A stretch of 64,000 bases of DNA from Corallococcus silvisoli (GTDB lineage Bacteria > Myxococcota > Myxococcia > Myxococcales > Myxococcaceae). Location: positions 124,001 to 188,000 of the forward strand of contig NZ_JAAAPJ010000005.1 in assembly GCF_009909145.1 (NCBI RefSeq), read 5' to 3'. The translations under genes were made by a program, and so were the position numbers. The notes beneath the pieces are model-generated. The model was given only the letters and a program-made list of their open reading frames with translations. It was not told where the DNA came from and made no database searches. Shown one piece after another: positions 9,438 to 18,559 of the stretch; position 1 is the stretch's first letter, and every line of letters starts with the position of its first letter.

Positions 9438-10703
9438 TCAGGCCCCGCGGACCGCCCAGGCGGCGAGCCGGTCGCGGAGCGCGTCGGCCGTGTTGAGCGA
9501 CGGGTCATCGAGCACCGTCTCCACCAGATATCGCGTCGCCTCGCCCACCTTCGGCGAGGGACCAATGCCCAGCGCCTTCATGATGTCCCCTCCGGTGAGC
9601 GCCAGCTCCTTCGCGGACAGGGGCGGCTTCGCGGCGGCGAGCGCCTCCAGCCGCGACGCCAGCGCCTCCAGCGCGGGGAGCTGCTCCGGCGTCCGGACCT
9701 GGACGCGGGCCCTGGCCACGGAGAGCAGCGCGGGGAGCTGCGGCGGGCCCACGCGCGCGAGCAGCCGGCGCAGGGCGGGATCCGGATCCGCGAGCCGCGT
9801 CTCCAGCTTCGCGTGTTCGACGAGCAGGCCCACCAGGTCGGCGGACTTGTTGGGGAACTTCAGCCGCAGGCACAGCTCTCGGGCCTGGGGGCCGGGGACC
9901 AGATCCGCGAGCAGCGTGGCCACGCGCAGGTCCGCGTCCAGCGGCGCGGCCTGCACGGCGGCGCGGGCGAGCCGGGCGGCGTCCGCGTCCGCGTGGGCCA
10001 CCTCGGGAAGGAAGACCTCCAGCAGGCCGGTGTCCGCGAGCAGGTGCAGCCCCGTCTCGGCGCGGGGGGACATGAGCAGCTTGAGGAGCTCCTCGCGCAC
10101 GCGCTCCAGCGCGACCTTGCGGAAGACGGCCAGGGTGGCGGGGATGGCTTCGCGGGTGGCGGGATCCAACGTGAAGCCCAGCACCGCGGCGAAGCGCACG
10201 GCGCGCAGGGGGCGCAGGCCGTCCTCGGAGAAGCGCTCCAGCGCGGACCCCACGCACCGGATGAGCTTCGCCGGAAGGTCCACCTGACCGCCGAACGGAT
10301 CCACCAGCTCGCGGTCGAGCGGGTTGTACGCCATGGCGTTGATGGTGAAGTCGCGGCGGGAGAGGTCCTTGACGATGTCCCGCTCGAAGGACACGGAGCT
10401 GGGGCGCCGTCCGTCCAGGTAGTCGCCTTCCGAGCGGAACGTCGTCACCTCCACGTGATTGCCGCCGGTGACGACCGTGACGGTGCCGTGCTGGATGCCC
10501 GTGGGGATGACCTTGCGAAAGGCGCGCTGGACCTCCTCGGGCAGCGCGCTGGTGGCGACGTCGAAGTCCTTCGGGTGGACCTTGCGGACCATGTCCCGCA
10601 CGCAGCCACCGACCAGGTAGGTGGCGTGGCCCAGCTCGCGCAGGCGGGTGATGACTTCGAGCACGGGCTTCGGGATGTCGGCGTCGTGGAGGTTGGCGAT
10701 CAT
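9438..10703 (-). CDS. CCA-adding enzyme / poly(A) polymerase family nucleotidyltransferase
   Basis: A 421-residue class II nucleotidyltransferase that adds CCA to tRNA 3' ends or A tails to RNA. Visible motifs are YLVGGCVRD (29-37), the metal-binding DFDVATS with Asp46 and Asp48, the conserved FERDIVKDLSRRDFTINAMAY (about 106-126), and the neck motif RPLRAVRFAAVLGF. The C-terminal half is helical and lacks an HD phosphohydrolase domain. Sequence reading alone does not decide between tRNA nucleotidyltransferase and PcnB-type poly(A) polymerase. Its own ATG at 10703 faces the rightward DUF4326 gene. Confidence 0.9.
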   Translation of the reverse strand: MIANLHDADIPKPVLEVITRLRELGHATYLVGGCVRDMVRKVHPKDFDVATSALPEEVQRAFRKVIPTGIQHGTVTVVTGGNHVEVTTFRSEGDYLDGRRPSSVSFERDIVKDLSRRDFTINAMAYNPLDRELVDPFGGQVDLPAKLIRCVGSALERFSEDGLRPLRAVRFAAVLGFTLDPATREAIPATLAVFRKVALERVREELLKLLMSPRAETGLHLLADTGLLEVFLPEVAHADADAARLARAAVQAAPLDADLRVATLLADLVPGPQARELCLRLKFPNKSADLVGLLVEHAKLETRLADPDPALRRLLARVGPPQLPALLSVARARVQVRTPEQLPALEALASRLEALAAAKPPLSAKELALTGGDIMKALGIGPSPKVGEATRYLVETVLDDPSLNTADALRDRLAAWAVRGA

Positions 10704-10810
10704 GGCCGCTGGGGGTGGGAGGAGGCGGGCGCCTACGTTGCCCCCTTCCGGCGGGCAATGCCAACCGGATCGCCGGGCGGGGGTGCCCGTCTGGTAACAG
10801 GGGCCGCGCC

Positions 10811-11239
10811 ATGTCCGAATCCCGAACCACCGCGGTGCATGTCCACGACGCCTGCGAGGTCTACGTGGGCCGCGCCTTCCGCGCCTGGGCGAAGCCCGGG
10901 CCGCTGAATCCCGTCCCGGGCCGCTTCGGCAACCCGTTCAAGCCCGGAGGCGTGAAGACCTGGAAGGCGATGCTGCGCACCTACTTCGAGCCCTGGTTGG
11001 CGGCCCTGCCCGCTGACGACGCCGCGCGGATCCGCGAAGACGCCCAGCGGCGCATGGCGCCAGGGCCGGACGCATTCGAGTCCTTCCGTTGGTACCTGCA
11101 CCTGCGCACACGGCACGACCCGGACTTCCTGCGCGACATGCGCACGTTGCGCGGCAAGCGGTTGGGGTGCTGGTGCAAGCCGGGCCCGTGTCACGCGGAC
11201 GTGCTCGCCGAGTGGCTGGATTCAAGTCCCGCCCGGTGA
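10811..11239 (+). CDS. DUF4326-type protein
   Basis: A 142-residue cytoplasmic protein starting MSESRTTAVHVHDACEVYVG. The segment RFGNPFKPGG and the C-terminal LRGKRLGCWCKPGPCHADVLAEWL, with its closely spaced cysteines and histidine, match the DUF4326 family, common in phages and bacteria and of unknown biochemical role. The cysteine cluster may bind a metal. ATG at 10811 is chosen because upstream in-frame sequence is the 5' region of the divergent gene. It stands alone between the nucleotidyltransferase gene and the phosphatase gene. Confidence 0.75.
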   Translation: MSESRTTAVHVHDACEVYVGRAFRAWAKPGPLNPVPGRFGNPFKPGGVKTWKAMLRTYFEPWLAALPADDAARIREDAQRRMAPGPDAFESFRWYLHLRTRHDPDFLRDMRTLRGKRLGCWCKPGPCHADVLAEWLDSSPAR

Positions 11240-11326
11240 ACACCGCGCGATGGAAGGACGCGGGCTGAGGGCCCGTCACGGCCGAGGGCAACTCCGGCCC
11301 CTGAGAACGGCTACGCTGCGACACGC

Positions 11327-12034
11327 ATGAAGTACACGTTTGTCTTTTCGACCGCCGCGGCGCTCCTCCTCTTCCTCGCCTCGCGGCTCCAGGGCTTCGG
11401 GTGGCTCCTGCTGTGGCCCGCGGTCAGCTTCTCTGTCGTCGCGCTCGCCTACTCCGGCGTGGGCGCGCGGGCCTTCGGAAAACAGCCGGACGGACGGATG
11501 CGGCCGTGGGCCGTGTTCACGCTCCTGCCGTACCTGCTGCTCACCTGGGGCACCTGGCATCTGGCGCGCTGGCTGTCGCGGGAACGGGCCTTCGACGAGG
11601 TCGTGCCAGGGGTCCTGGTCGGTCGCCGGCTGTTGCCGGGCGAGTTGCCCGTGGGTGTCGTCGCCGTGCTCGACCTGACCTCCGAGTTCATCGAACCAGA
11701 GGGCATCCGCCGGGCCTGCCGCTACGTCTCGCTGCCCATCCTCGACGCCTCGACGGTGCCCGTGGACCAGGTGGCCCCAGTCCTCCGCGAGCTGGCCACC
11801 CTGCCGGGACCTCTCTACATCCACTGCGCGCAGGGACATGGGCGCACGGGAATGATCGCCGCCGCGCTCCTCGTGGCCCGAGGCGATGCCGCCGACTCAC
11901 GGGCGGCGCTCGCGCGGGTTCAACAGGCGAGGCCAGCGGTGCGGCTCGCCGCCTCGCAATCACGCGCGCTCGATGTGCTGACCGCGGCGCTTTCGCCCAC
12001 CCGGGTCACCCCCCGGGACAGCGCTGGGACATAG
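11327..12034 (+). CDS. Membrane-anchored dual-specificity protein phosphatase
   Basis: A 235-residue protein with three hydrophobic segments at about residues 4-19, 24-44 and 61-79, followed by a cytoplasmic phosphatase domain. The cysteine phosphatase loop HCAQGHGRTG (nucleophile Cys167, Arg173) is complete, and a general-acid aspartate is available in LPILDAS. The order of membrane anchor then DSP domain suggests a phosphatase held at the inner membrane and acting on phosphoproteins or phospholipids. Start ATG at 11327. It is not in an obvious operon. Confidence 0.82.
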   Translation: MKYTFVFSTAAALLLFLASRLQGFGWLLLWPAVSFSVVALAYSGVGARAFGKQPDGRMRPWAVFTLLPYLLLTWGTWHLARWLSRERAFDEVVPGVLVGRRLLPGELPVGVVAVLDLTSEFIEPEGIRRACRYVSLPILDASTVPVDQVAPVLRELATLPGPLYIHCAQGHGRTGMIAAALLVARGDAADSRAALARVQQARPAVRLAASQSRALDVLTAALSPTRVTPRDSAGT

Positions 12035-12386
12035 GCCATCAACGACTTCCCCAGCGCGTTCATCGACGTTCGTTGGGTGAGGGACCCTCCCCGGCCAACA
12101 CCAGGCGCGGTGGGATGAGATGTCGTCCCCAGGAGGCCGTGACGTCTCCTGGCCATGTCTCCGTTCAGGGTTGAACGCTGGCGACACCCCGGCCATCCAT
12201 GCGCGACGTGCGCGGGCAAAGCCAATGCGGTGCGCCAACATGTCGCGTCAGCTCCGCTCCAGCGAATGCGTGTCATGAATGACCTGCGCCGCGAGCGGTT
12301 CGCACAGGCGCCATCGGGGCCTGCCGCTTTCCCGGGAGCGCATGCTCAGGATAAGACTGTCGCCTCACCCTCACGTCGGAGTCACC
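12035..12386. other. Intergenic region, no gene seen
   Basis: I find no convincing coding frame, RNA gene or strong terminator in these 350 bp. The stretch just before 12387 must hold the promoter of the small secreted protein, but no clear -35/-10 pair stands out. Confidence 0.5.
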
Positions 12387-12686
12387 ATGCGCTTCAGCCG
12401 TCTGCTGCCCCTCGCTGCTGCATTCGCCCTGTCCCCCGCGCTGAGCTTCGCCCTGCCGGTTCAGTGCGCCGACGTCTGTCCGGAGTCCTACGATTGCACC
12501 GAGACCTGTGGCCAGGGCTCCCGCATCACCACGTGTGGCAAGGCCGGGTACGCCTGCGTCTACCCTGCCAGCCCCTCTGATCCGACGGCCTCCGTGACGA
12601 CGGACGAGGCCCGTCAGGCGGAGACCGCCCCGGTCTGCAGCGAGCAGCAGCCGGACGCCGAGCGCGGCGTCACCGCCGAGACCTGA
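12387..12686 (+). CDS. Small secreted cysteine-containing protein
   Basis: A 99-residue protein with a signal peptide (MRFSRLLPLAAAFALSPA, cleavage near ALSFA-LP). The mature part has seven cysteines in its first 45 residues (QCADVCPESYDCTETC, then TTCGKAGYAC), consistent with a small disulfide-linked domain, followed by an acidic tail. I do not recognise a family. ATG at 12387 is the only start that gives a signal peptide. It converges on azlD, whose stop is only 7 bp away. Confidence 0.65.
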   Translation: MRFSRLLPLAAAFALSPALSFALPVQCADVCPESYDCTETCGQGSRITTCGKAGYACVYPASPSDPTASVTTDEARQAETAPVCSEQQPDAERGVTAET

Positions 12687-12693
12687 TCCGGGC

Positions 12694-13002
12694 TCAGCCG
12701 AACCCGAGCAGGCGCAACCCCGCGGTGGTGGCGGCAGCGGCCACCACCACCGCGACAAATGGCAACCGCCACCATGCCAGGAGCGCGCCGACGAGCACCC
12801 CCGCCGGCCGCGCCCCTCCCGCGAAGCCCCCTTGCGACGTCAGCGTCGACGTGGCGACCAGGGCCGACAGCATCGCGATGATCGCCAGCGACAGCAGCCC
12901 CTGAACCCTCGCGGACAGGCGCAGCCGGTCGCTCAAGAGCGGGCCCGCGACGCGAAAGCCATACGTCCCCGCGGCCAGGATGAGGATGGGCCAGAGCGTC
13001 AT
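12694..13002 (-). CDS. azlD: Branched-chain amino acid exporter small subunit, AzlD type
   Basis: A 102-residue inner-membrane protein starting MTLWPILILAAGTYGFR, with four hydrophobic segments; the GTYGFR motif at the end of helix 1 is typical of AzlD. Paired with AzlC it exports branched-chain amino acids or their analogues. The ATG at 13002 overlaps the azlC stop as ATGA, so translation is coupled. A longer reading from 13062 is rejected because it would lie inside azlC. Confidence 0.85.
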   Translation of the reverse strand: MTLWPILILAAGTYGFRVAGPLLSDRLRLSARVQGLLSLAIIAMLSALVATSTLTSQGGFAGGARPAGVLVGALLAWWRLPFVAVVVAAAATTAGLRLLGFG

Positions 13003-13691
13003 CGCAGGGCCACTCCCACCGCGAGCACCGCGAGCAACACCGGCAGCCCCGTGGGCAACCACGGCGTCGCCACCAACGCGAGCACGGCGCCCACCAGCGC
13101 CACCCGCCGCGCCTTCATGGGTTCACGAGGGGACTCCGCGCGTTCCTCCCCCGCTCCCGCTGGCCGCAGCGACGGCAGCAACAGCGCGAGCATGCTCGCG
13201 GGGAACGCCGCGTCGAGCCCCAGCACCTCGGGGCTGCTCACCGCGCGACCCGCGAGGCCTCCCACCAGGACGCCCACGTTCCACCCGACGAACAACAGCC
13301 CTCCACACAGCCAGTATGCCGCGCGCCGCCGCTCCGGATCCCGCTGCGCCATGGCGAAGGCCACGGACTCATCCACCATCAGGTGCGCGCCCAACAGCCT
13401 CGTCGGCCACCGGGTCCCCAGCAGATCCGCCACCGCCAGGCCAAAGGGCAGGTGCCGCGCGTTGAGCAGGAGTCCCGCCAGCACCGCCGCCACCGGACTG
13501 CCTCCCGCCGCCACCATCCCCACCACCATGAACTGCGCGCCGCCCGCGAACACCACCATCGACATGAAGAGGGCCAGCCACAACGACAGCCCCGCCGCCA
13601 CCGCGAGCGCACCAAATGAAACGCCCACCACCGCCGAAGCCAGGGCCACCGCTCCCACGTCACGGGCCAGGGCGCGATCCACGTTTCCCAT
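12999..13691 (-). CDS. azlC: Branched-chain amino acid exporter large subunit, AzlC type
   Basis: A 230-residue inner-membrane permease. The N-terminal VGVSFGALAVAAGLSLW and the following FAGGAQFMVVGMVAAGGSP and LLNARHLPFGLA are the AzlC family signature; further hydrophobic helices follow around residues 130-150, 165-180 and 200-228. ATG at 13691 is preferred over a TTG at 13700. It overlaps azlD by 4 bp and is divergent from the XRE-cupin regulator gene, starting only about 50 bp away. This arrangement is well known: the regulator most likely controls the exporter genes. Confidence 0.88.
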   Translation of the reverse strand: MGNVDRALARDVGAVALASAVVGVSFGALAVAAGLSLWLALFMSMVVFAGGAQFMVVGMVAAGGSPVAAVLAGLLLNARHLPFGLAVADLLGTRWPTRLLGAHLMVDESVAFAMAQRDPERRRAAYWLCGGLLFVGWNVGVLVGGLAGRAVSSPEVLGLDAAFPASMLALLLPSLRPAGAGEERAESPREPMKARRVALVGAVLALVATPWLPTGLPVLLAVLAVGVALR

Positions 13692-13739
13692 GCGCGCCAA
13701 TCTGGACAGGAACCCCGTCGTTCGTCAATAAGAACGAAA

Positions 13740-14318
13740 ATGCCATCAAAACGAACGCCCCCTCCGCCCGGGCCGTTGGAGTTCATCGCCGTCACCCTGC
13801 GCCGGGAGCGCGAGCGCGCGAACGTCTCGCTCTCGGAGCTCGCCCGGCGCGCCAACGTCTCCAAGTCCACGCTGTCCCAGTTGGAAGCGGGCGCGGGCAA
13901 CCCCAGCATCGAGACGCTCTGGGCGCTGGCTGTCGCCTTGGGGGTTCCCTTCAGCCGGCTGGTAGCGCCGCCCCCTCAGGAGGTGCGCGTCATCCGCGCG
14001 GGCGAGGGCGCGGCCATCCGCTCCGAGCAGGCCCACTTCACCGGCACCATGTTGTCCGCCTGTCCACCGGGCGCACGCAGGGACCTCTATGTCCTCCATC
14101 TGGAGCCCGGCGCCTCCCGTCATGCCCAGGCCCACATTCCTGGCAGCGTCGAACACCTCATCGTCAGCAAGGGCCGCCTGCGCGCGGGCCCCACCGACGC
14201 CTGCGTGGAGCTGGGACCTGGGGACTACGCGACCTTTCCCGGCGACGTGCCCCACATCTACGAAGCGCTCGCGCCTCGTACTGTCGCGGTGATGGTCATG
14301 GAGCACGTCCACGGCTGA
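13740..14318 (+). CDS. XRE-family regulator with C-terminal cupin domain
   Basis: A 192-residue transcription factor. Residues 15-70 form the helix-turn-helix (LRRERERANVSLSELARRANVSKSTLSQLE), and residues 105-185 a cupin sensor domain (HAQAHIPGSVEHLIVSKGRLR, LGPGDYATFPGDVPHIYEA). Proteins of this design sense a small ligand, often an amino acid. Its start is about 50 bp from azlC on the other strand, so their promoters overlap, and control of azlCD plus itself is the natural inference. The shared intergenic stretch at 13692-13739 is AT-richer than its surroundings and holds ATAAGAACGAAAATG just before the start. Confidence 0.88.
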   Translation: MPSKRTPPPPGPLEFIAVTLRRERERANVSLSELARRANVSKSTLSQLEAGAGNPSIETLWALAVALGVPFSRLVAPPPQEVRVIRAGEGAAIRSEQAHFTGTMLSACPPGARRDLYVLHLEPGASRHAQAHIPGSVEHLIVSKGRLRAGPTDACVELGPGDYATFPGDVPHIYEALAPRTVAVMVMEHVHG

Positions 14319-14622
14319 AACGCGCCTGTCCTGCCCCCCATCCAGGGGCATTGACGCGCAGTCGTGAAGCGCGACTGCATTTGTTTCAAAATTCTTCCGG
14401 AAAATATGCCGCCAGGAATCAGCCCGTTCCTGACATGAGCGGACTTGGACGTCCAACACCGCCGCACGGGGCCGGGTTCAATTCCTCTCATTCACCTGGA
14501 CCCAACATCCCCGAAATCCACTTCACCTGTGTGCTTTGCGATGCCTGGACAACGGGCACTCATCGTGCAGAGCCCTCCTTCGTCCCTGGCCCTGATGGCC
14601 CCGGGTTCTGGAGGTACACACG
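14319..14622. other. Intergenic region with a terminator-like hairpin
   Basis: About 300 bp without a gene. GCAGTCG at 14358-14364 pairs perfectly with CGACTGC at 14372-14378 and is followed by ATTTGTTT, a plausible intrinsic terminator for the XRE-cupin gene. The rest, AT-rich at 14381-14410, probably carries the promoter for the secreted protein gene at 14623. No coding frame with convincing codon use was seen. Confidence 0.55.
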
Positions 14623-16275
14623 ATGCACCGTCGATGGTTGGGGGTCATGCTCGGTGGGGCGCTCTGGGCTCCCGCGGTCTGGGCCCATGATTTCCGCGCG
14701 GACAAGCTGGTGAATGGACAGAAGCAAGTGCTGGTGGATCGCTATCCCACCACGCTCTCCTTCTCGTTCACGGCAACCAACGTCCACCAGACGCTGCCCT
14801 CCGACTTGTTGCAGGCGGCGGATCCCTTGCTGGCGAACTGCACGTTCAGCCCCGCGCCCCCGCTGTCGGTCCCCGTGGGCGGCAACATCCAATACACGTG
14901 TGAGTACACGGTTGACAGCTACGAGGCCTGCGTGGCGCTGGGTGCGCTGGACGCGAGCCCGAACACGCCCAACGAAGAGGTCAGCTTCGCCAACATCCTC
15001 GACATCGGCTGGGACGTGGGCTCCAGCCAAAGCAGCGTCAACGTGCTCTGCCAGCAGCAGCCCATCCTTTACTGCGATGACACGGTGTACATCTCGACCG
15101 CGTCCTCGTCGGGGGGTGGCCTGCCCACGGGCCCGTCCCGCCTCTACATCTTCGACCCCGCGACCGGCACGTTGGCCCTGCAGGGCGAGGCGTCGCTGCC
15201 GTACAACGCCCTGGCCTTCAACCACGTGGACAACTTCCTGTATGCCATTTCGTCGGACGGGCTCACCCAGTCCAGCTTCATCCGCCTGGACGCGAACGGG
15301 TCCGCGACGGTCATCGCGCCGCTCGTCACGGGCGCGGCGGACTCGGCCATCTGGGCGGCGGGGGCCATCCTGGAGGACGGCACCTACCTGGGCTTCGAGG
15401 GCACCAGCAACCACCTCGTCCACGTGGACACCACCACGGGCGCGGTGCTCTCCGATGTGATCCTCGGGACACCCGCGACGTTCCGCATGGCGGACTTCGC
15501 GGTGAACCCGCTGAACAACCAGCTCTACGGCTTCAACAGCGTGACCCAGCGGGTCGCCGTGGTGGATCCGGTGCTGGGGACGTACGTGGACTACCCTCTC
15601 CCCTCGCTGATCAACGGCGCCCCCTCCGTGAACAACGCCATGGTCTCCGCCACCTTCACGGCTGCGGGGGAGCTGTTCTTCTATGGAACCACGAACGCGG
15701 ACTCCACGCGCGCGGACACGTTCTATTCCGTGGACCTGCTCACGGGGGCGCTGTCCCCGGTGTCCACCGGCCCCGCGACGCAGTTCGCGGACGGCGCCGC
15801 CTGCGCCTTCAACCTGCCGCCGCGCCAGGGCGGCCTCTCTCGTCCGGTGACTCGCGACCGTGGCTTCTTCGGCTCCAGCCAGCAGGCGCTGACCGAGTGC
15901 CTGAGCCAGGGCCCCATCTCCCTGGGCGCGCTGGGCCACGTGTCGACCGTGGAGGAGGCGCTGGGTGTGCTGTGGGCAAACTCGGCCTTCGCCGCGAACA
16001 ACACGCGCCGCTCCGACGAGGCGACGCTGCGCATGCTGGTGGCGCGCGAGCAGGTGACCTCGGTCTGCAACGAGCGCTACTTCGGTACGACCGCGCCCGT
16101 GCTTCCGCAGCTGGACCACGGCCTGCCCATGAACGCGTTCGTCCTGGCGGACACGCTGAAGCGCCTGGAGGTCCACAACCAATCCGGCCTCAGGACTGCC
16201 GTGCCGCTCGCCAAGCAGCTCTGGAAGCTGGATCCCATCTGGGGAATGACCCACGCCCAGGAACCGAAGCTCTAA
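14623..16275 (+). CDS. Secreted beta-propeller-like protein (DUF6923-like)
   Basis: A 550-residue exported protein. The signal peptide MHRRWLGVMLGGALWAPAVWA is cut before HDFRADKLVNG. An N-terminal cysteine-bearing beta domain (to about residue 145) precedes repeated strands such as RLYIFDPATGTLALQGEASLPYNALAFNHVDNFLYAI, NHLVHVDTTTGAVLSDV and QRVAVVDPVLGTY, the look of a propeller in which each blade ends with a reported value, as in DUF6923 proteins. The C-terminus (from about 405) is different and less repetitive. A GGAGG 8 bases before the ATG fixes the start. The DUF4382-like lipoprotein gene follows after 15 bp, suggesting joint expression. Function unknown. Confidence 0.75.
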   Translation: MHRRWLGVMLGGALWAPAVWAHDFRADKLVNGQKQVLVDRYPTTLSFSFTATNVHQTLPSDLLQAADPLLANCTFSPAPPLSVPVGGNIQYTCEYTVDSYEACVALGALDASPNTPNEEVSFANILDIGWDVGSSQSSVNVLCQQQPILYCDDTVYISTASSSGGGLPTGPSRLYIFDPATGTLALQGEASLPYNALAFNHVDNFLYAISSDGLTQSSFIRLDANGSATVIAPLVTGAADSAIWAAGAILEDGTYLGFEGTSNHLVHVDTTTGAVLSDVILGTPATFRMADFAVNPLNNQLYGFNSVTQRVAVVDPVLGTYVDYPLPSLINGAPSVNNAMVSATFTAAGELFFYGTTNADSTRADTFYSVDLLTGALSPVSTGPATQFADGAACAFNLPPRQGGLSRPVTRDRGFFGSSQQALTECLSQGPISLGALGHVSTVEEALGVLWANSAFAANNTRRSDEATLRMLVAREQVTSVCNERYFGTTAPVLPQLDHGLPMNAFVLADTLKRLEVHNQSGLRTAVPLAKQLWKLDPIWGMTHAQEPKL

Positions 16276-16290
16276 AGGGAGGACCTCACG

Positions 16291-16812
16291 ATGAAGACTT
16301 CAAGACTCGCTGTGCTGTCGGGTGCGTTCCTCGCGATGACGCTGGGCGCTTGTGGTGGAGAGAACCCGGCGCCTCCGGGCGCCGAACCGGAAGGAGACCG
16401 GTTCGAGCTGCGCCTCAAGGGGGTGGACGCGGAGCAGTACCAGAAGGTCATGCTGGGCGTGGGTCAGGTGGAGGTCACGGCCAATGGCAGACCCGTCACG
16501 GTGCGGCTCGCTCCAGCCGGGCGGACCATGGACCTGACGTCGAAGGACCAAGCATACCTGCTGGGGTATTTCTACCTGCCCCATGAGGCAACGACGGCGC
16601 AAGTCCGCGTGCTCTTCGACGACGTGGGGGCGTATCAGGCAACGGACTCCGCGGGCCTCATCCGCGCGCGGTCCGCGGCCATCCAATTCACGTCGAAGCG
16701 GCTCGATCTGGAGAAGCGCAAGCGCGTGGTCGTCCAGCTCCACCTGAAGGACAGCCTCTTCCAGTCCAACGGTTCGAAGGTGCTGCTGCCCTCGACGTTC
16801 ATCGTCCACTGA
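16291..16812 (+). CDS. DUF4382-like lipoprotein
   Basis: A 173-residue lipoprotein: signal peptide with lipobox LGAC (Cys21), then one beta-rich domain. The pattern RFELRLKGVDAEQYQKVMLGVGQVEV, a central hydrophobic LLGYFYLP and an ending KRVVVQLHLKDSLF recalls DUF4382 domains, which carry a carbohydrate-binding-like beta sandwich. ATG at 16291, preceded by GGGAGGA. It follows the propeller gene by 15 bp on the same strand and may act with it at the outer membrane. Family resemblance is by pattern only. Confidence 0.65.
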   Translation: MKTSRLAVLSGAFLAMTLGACGGENPAPPGAEPEGDRFELRLKGVDAEQYQKVMLGVGQVEVTANGRPVTVRLAPAGRTMDLTSKDQAYLLGYFYLPHEATTAQVRVLFDDVGAYQATDSAGLIRARSAAIQFTSKRLDLEKRKRVVVQLHLKDSLFQSNGSKVLLPSTFIVH

Positions 16813-16976
16813 GGCCGCGAGCTGCGCTCCAGGGTCGCCGGACCTCCCGGCGCCCCCTTGCTGAATTGTGGGCAGATGAAAGTCCCCAAGCAACTCCGAC
16901 CCACATGCTCCGACAATTTCTTCAAGAAACAACTACCGCGGGCGGGGCACCCGCCACCACCCGGAGGAGCACTCTC

Positions 16977-17366
16977 ATGTTCAAGGTCAACGGCAACCAC
17001 TCGTTCTTCAATCCTTCGCGCAAGCAGATCGACCAGACCACGCAGGGCAAGACGAGCGTCTATTCGCAGCAGGTCGAGGGCATGAACCAGCTCCTCGACA
17101 AGAAGCACATCGGCATCTCCGACCGTTCCCGGGACAGCGTCATCGACAACGTCAACAAGGTGGAGCGCGGGGAGCGCAGCGAGGTCAACGCACACCAGCG
17201 CGAGGCCCTGAACTTCGGCCGGGACGCGTTCCAGAGCGCCAGGAACGGCAACTACAAGCAGGCCTCCGTCGAGGCCTTCGGCTCGGGGCTCAACGCGGCG
17301 GGCTCGCTGTTCAAGTCCACCTATACGGAGACGCCGCACGAGAAGCAGGGCAACAGCCCCTGGTAG
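16977..17366 (+). CDS. Hypothetical 129-residue hydrophilic protein
   Basis: Starts MFKVNGNHSFFNPSRKQ. It has no signal peptide or membrane segment and is rich in Gln, Asn, Arg and Ser with probable amphipathic helices (VDNVNKVERGER, REALNFGRDAFQSAR). I do not recognise it. The start at 16977 is supported by GGAGGAGC 6-10 bases upstream; a longer frame from 16866 is rejected because it includes the gap after the lipoprotein gene. Its neighbours on both sides are exported proteins, but nothing in this one suggests export. Confidence 0.6.
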   Translation: MFKVNGNHSFFNPSRKQIDQTTQGKTSVYSQQVEGMNQLLDKKHIGISDRSRDSVIDNVNKVERGERSEVNAHQREALNFGRDAFQSARNGNYKQASVEAFGSGLNAAGSLFKSTYTETPHEKQGNSPW

Positions 17367-17534
17367 TACGCCGCGGTGGAGTCGCGTCCGTGGCATGTCG
17401 CCCCTGGCATGGAGGTCCGCCCAGGGGTGACCGCCCGGCGTGTCCCGACACCGCGACTCAAGCCGTCCCCTCCCCTCCATCCATCTCGCAAGGGTTTCCT
17501 CGGCGACGCGGCAACCTCCAATAGCATCGCGGGG

Positions 17535-17801
17535 GTGGAGCACGAGGAGGCCGCGAATGCGCTGGAGATCCCGGAAGGCGAAGAGGAGCTGATGCGGCTG
17601 GCGCTGCTGAGCCACCCTGACGAGTGGGTGGAGTCCCTGCCTGGCATCGTCCGGGTCCATCACCTCCCGGCGGGCCACTACACGCTCTTCGCCGTGAGCA
17701 ACGAGAGCACGTCGCTGCACCGCGAGGAGTTGGACATGCCCGCGACAGGAGAGCCGTCTTTCGACCTGCGCCCGGCGTGGCGGCCCTTCCCGGCCCGATG
17801 A
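17535..17801 (+). CDS. Hypothetical short protein, possibly a fragment
   Basis: Up to 88 residues from a GTG at 17535. Codon third positions are strongly G/C and the C-terminal part (ESLPGIVRVHHLPAGHYTLFAVS) reads like the last strands of a carboxypeptidase-regulatory beta sandwich. No signal peptide or clear ribosome site is seen, so this may be the remnant of a larger gene whose 5' part is lost. It could also start further up, at 17376, but that extension has poorer codon use. Confidence 0.4.
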   Translation: MEHEEAANALEIPEGEEELMRLALLSHPDEWVESLPGIVRVHHLPAGHYTLFAVSNESTSLHREELDMPATGEPSFDLRPAWRPFPAR

Positions 17802-17894
17802 CCGCCAAAAGCTCGGGCGAAATTCCGTTCAAAATCCAGCGAGGGTCCCTCCATACATCCAGGCAACACGCTGACACCGTATGGAGGAACCCTC

Positions 17895-18512
17895 TTGAGC
17901 CTGATCCTTGCCCTGAGTCTCGCCACCACCGCTCCGCTCGCAAGCGCGCCCTCCTCGCGGAACGACGCCGAGGTGCAGGTGAACATCCAGTCGGACTCCC
18001 CCGACGTCAGCCTCTTCCGAGTCGTCAGTGAAGGGGTGGGCTCCATTGCCTCGAGCCGTGGCATGGCCACGATAGGCATCGTCAACTACGCGCGGGAGTG
18101 CCAGGCGCCATGCAACATGCGCATCCTCGAGCCCCGGTCTGAGTTCTTCATCGGAGGCAATGGCATCACCCCCTCCTCGCGCTTCTCCCTGCTGGATCAG
18201 GGACGGAACGTGTCCCTGCACGTGCGGCCAGGAAGCTCGGGGCTGCGCGCCACCGGTTGGTACTCCATCGTGGTGGGCGCCAGCGCCGCCCTGGCGGGAG
18301 GGCTTCTCCTGGGACTCAGCGGCAGCATGCAAACTGAAGCAACGGGCAGCACGGACGACCCGTTCATGCGCAAGCTCTCCATCGGATCGCTCATTGGAGG
18401 CGGCGCGCTGCTCGCGATCGGCATCCCGCTCTTCGCATTCAATGGGACGGACGTGAAGGTGGTCGCGAACCAGGGCCCTCCTGATACCGGCAGGGGGGCG
18501 CTGGACCTGTGA
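17895..18512 (+). CDS. Exported membrane protein, TTG start
   Basis: A 205-residue protein with an N-terminal signal sequence (LILALSLATTAPLASA), a soluble beta-rich part with a disulfide-capable pair in CQAPCNMRI, and two membrane segments near residues 121-140 and 157-176. The TTG at 17895 is chosen because TGGAGGA lies 6 bases upstream, while the nearby ATG at 17881 runs into a stop after five codons. A PEGA-like signalling role is possible but not demonstrable. Unknown function; similar proteins seem common in myxobacteria. Confidence 0.62.
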   Translation: MSLILALSLATTAPLASAPSSRNDAEVQVNIQSDSPDVSLFRVVSEGVGSIASSRGMATIGIVNYARECQAPCNMRILEPRSEFFIGGNGITPSSRFSLLDQGRNVSLHVRPGSSGLRATGWYSIVVGASAALAGGLLLGLSGSMQTEATGSTDDPFMRKLSIGSLIGGGALLAIGIPLFAFNGTDVKVVANQGPPDTGRGALDL

Positions 18513-18559
18513 GTCCCCGCCGTCGCGCGGAGCGGCGCCGCGTGGTTTAACGCGTCCGC

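Noticed and set aside
8232..10907. Very long + strand frame opposite mnmA and the nucleotidyltransferase gene
   Set aside because: It spans two firmly identified genes and the gap between them; His/Arg/Gln-rich composition is that of an antisense shadow.
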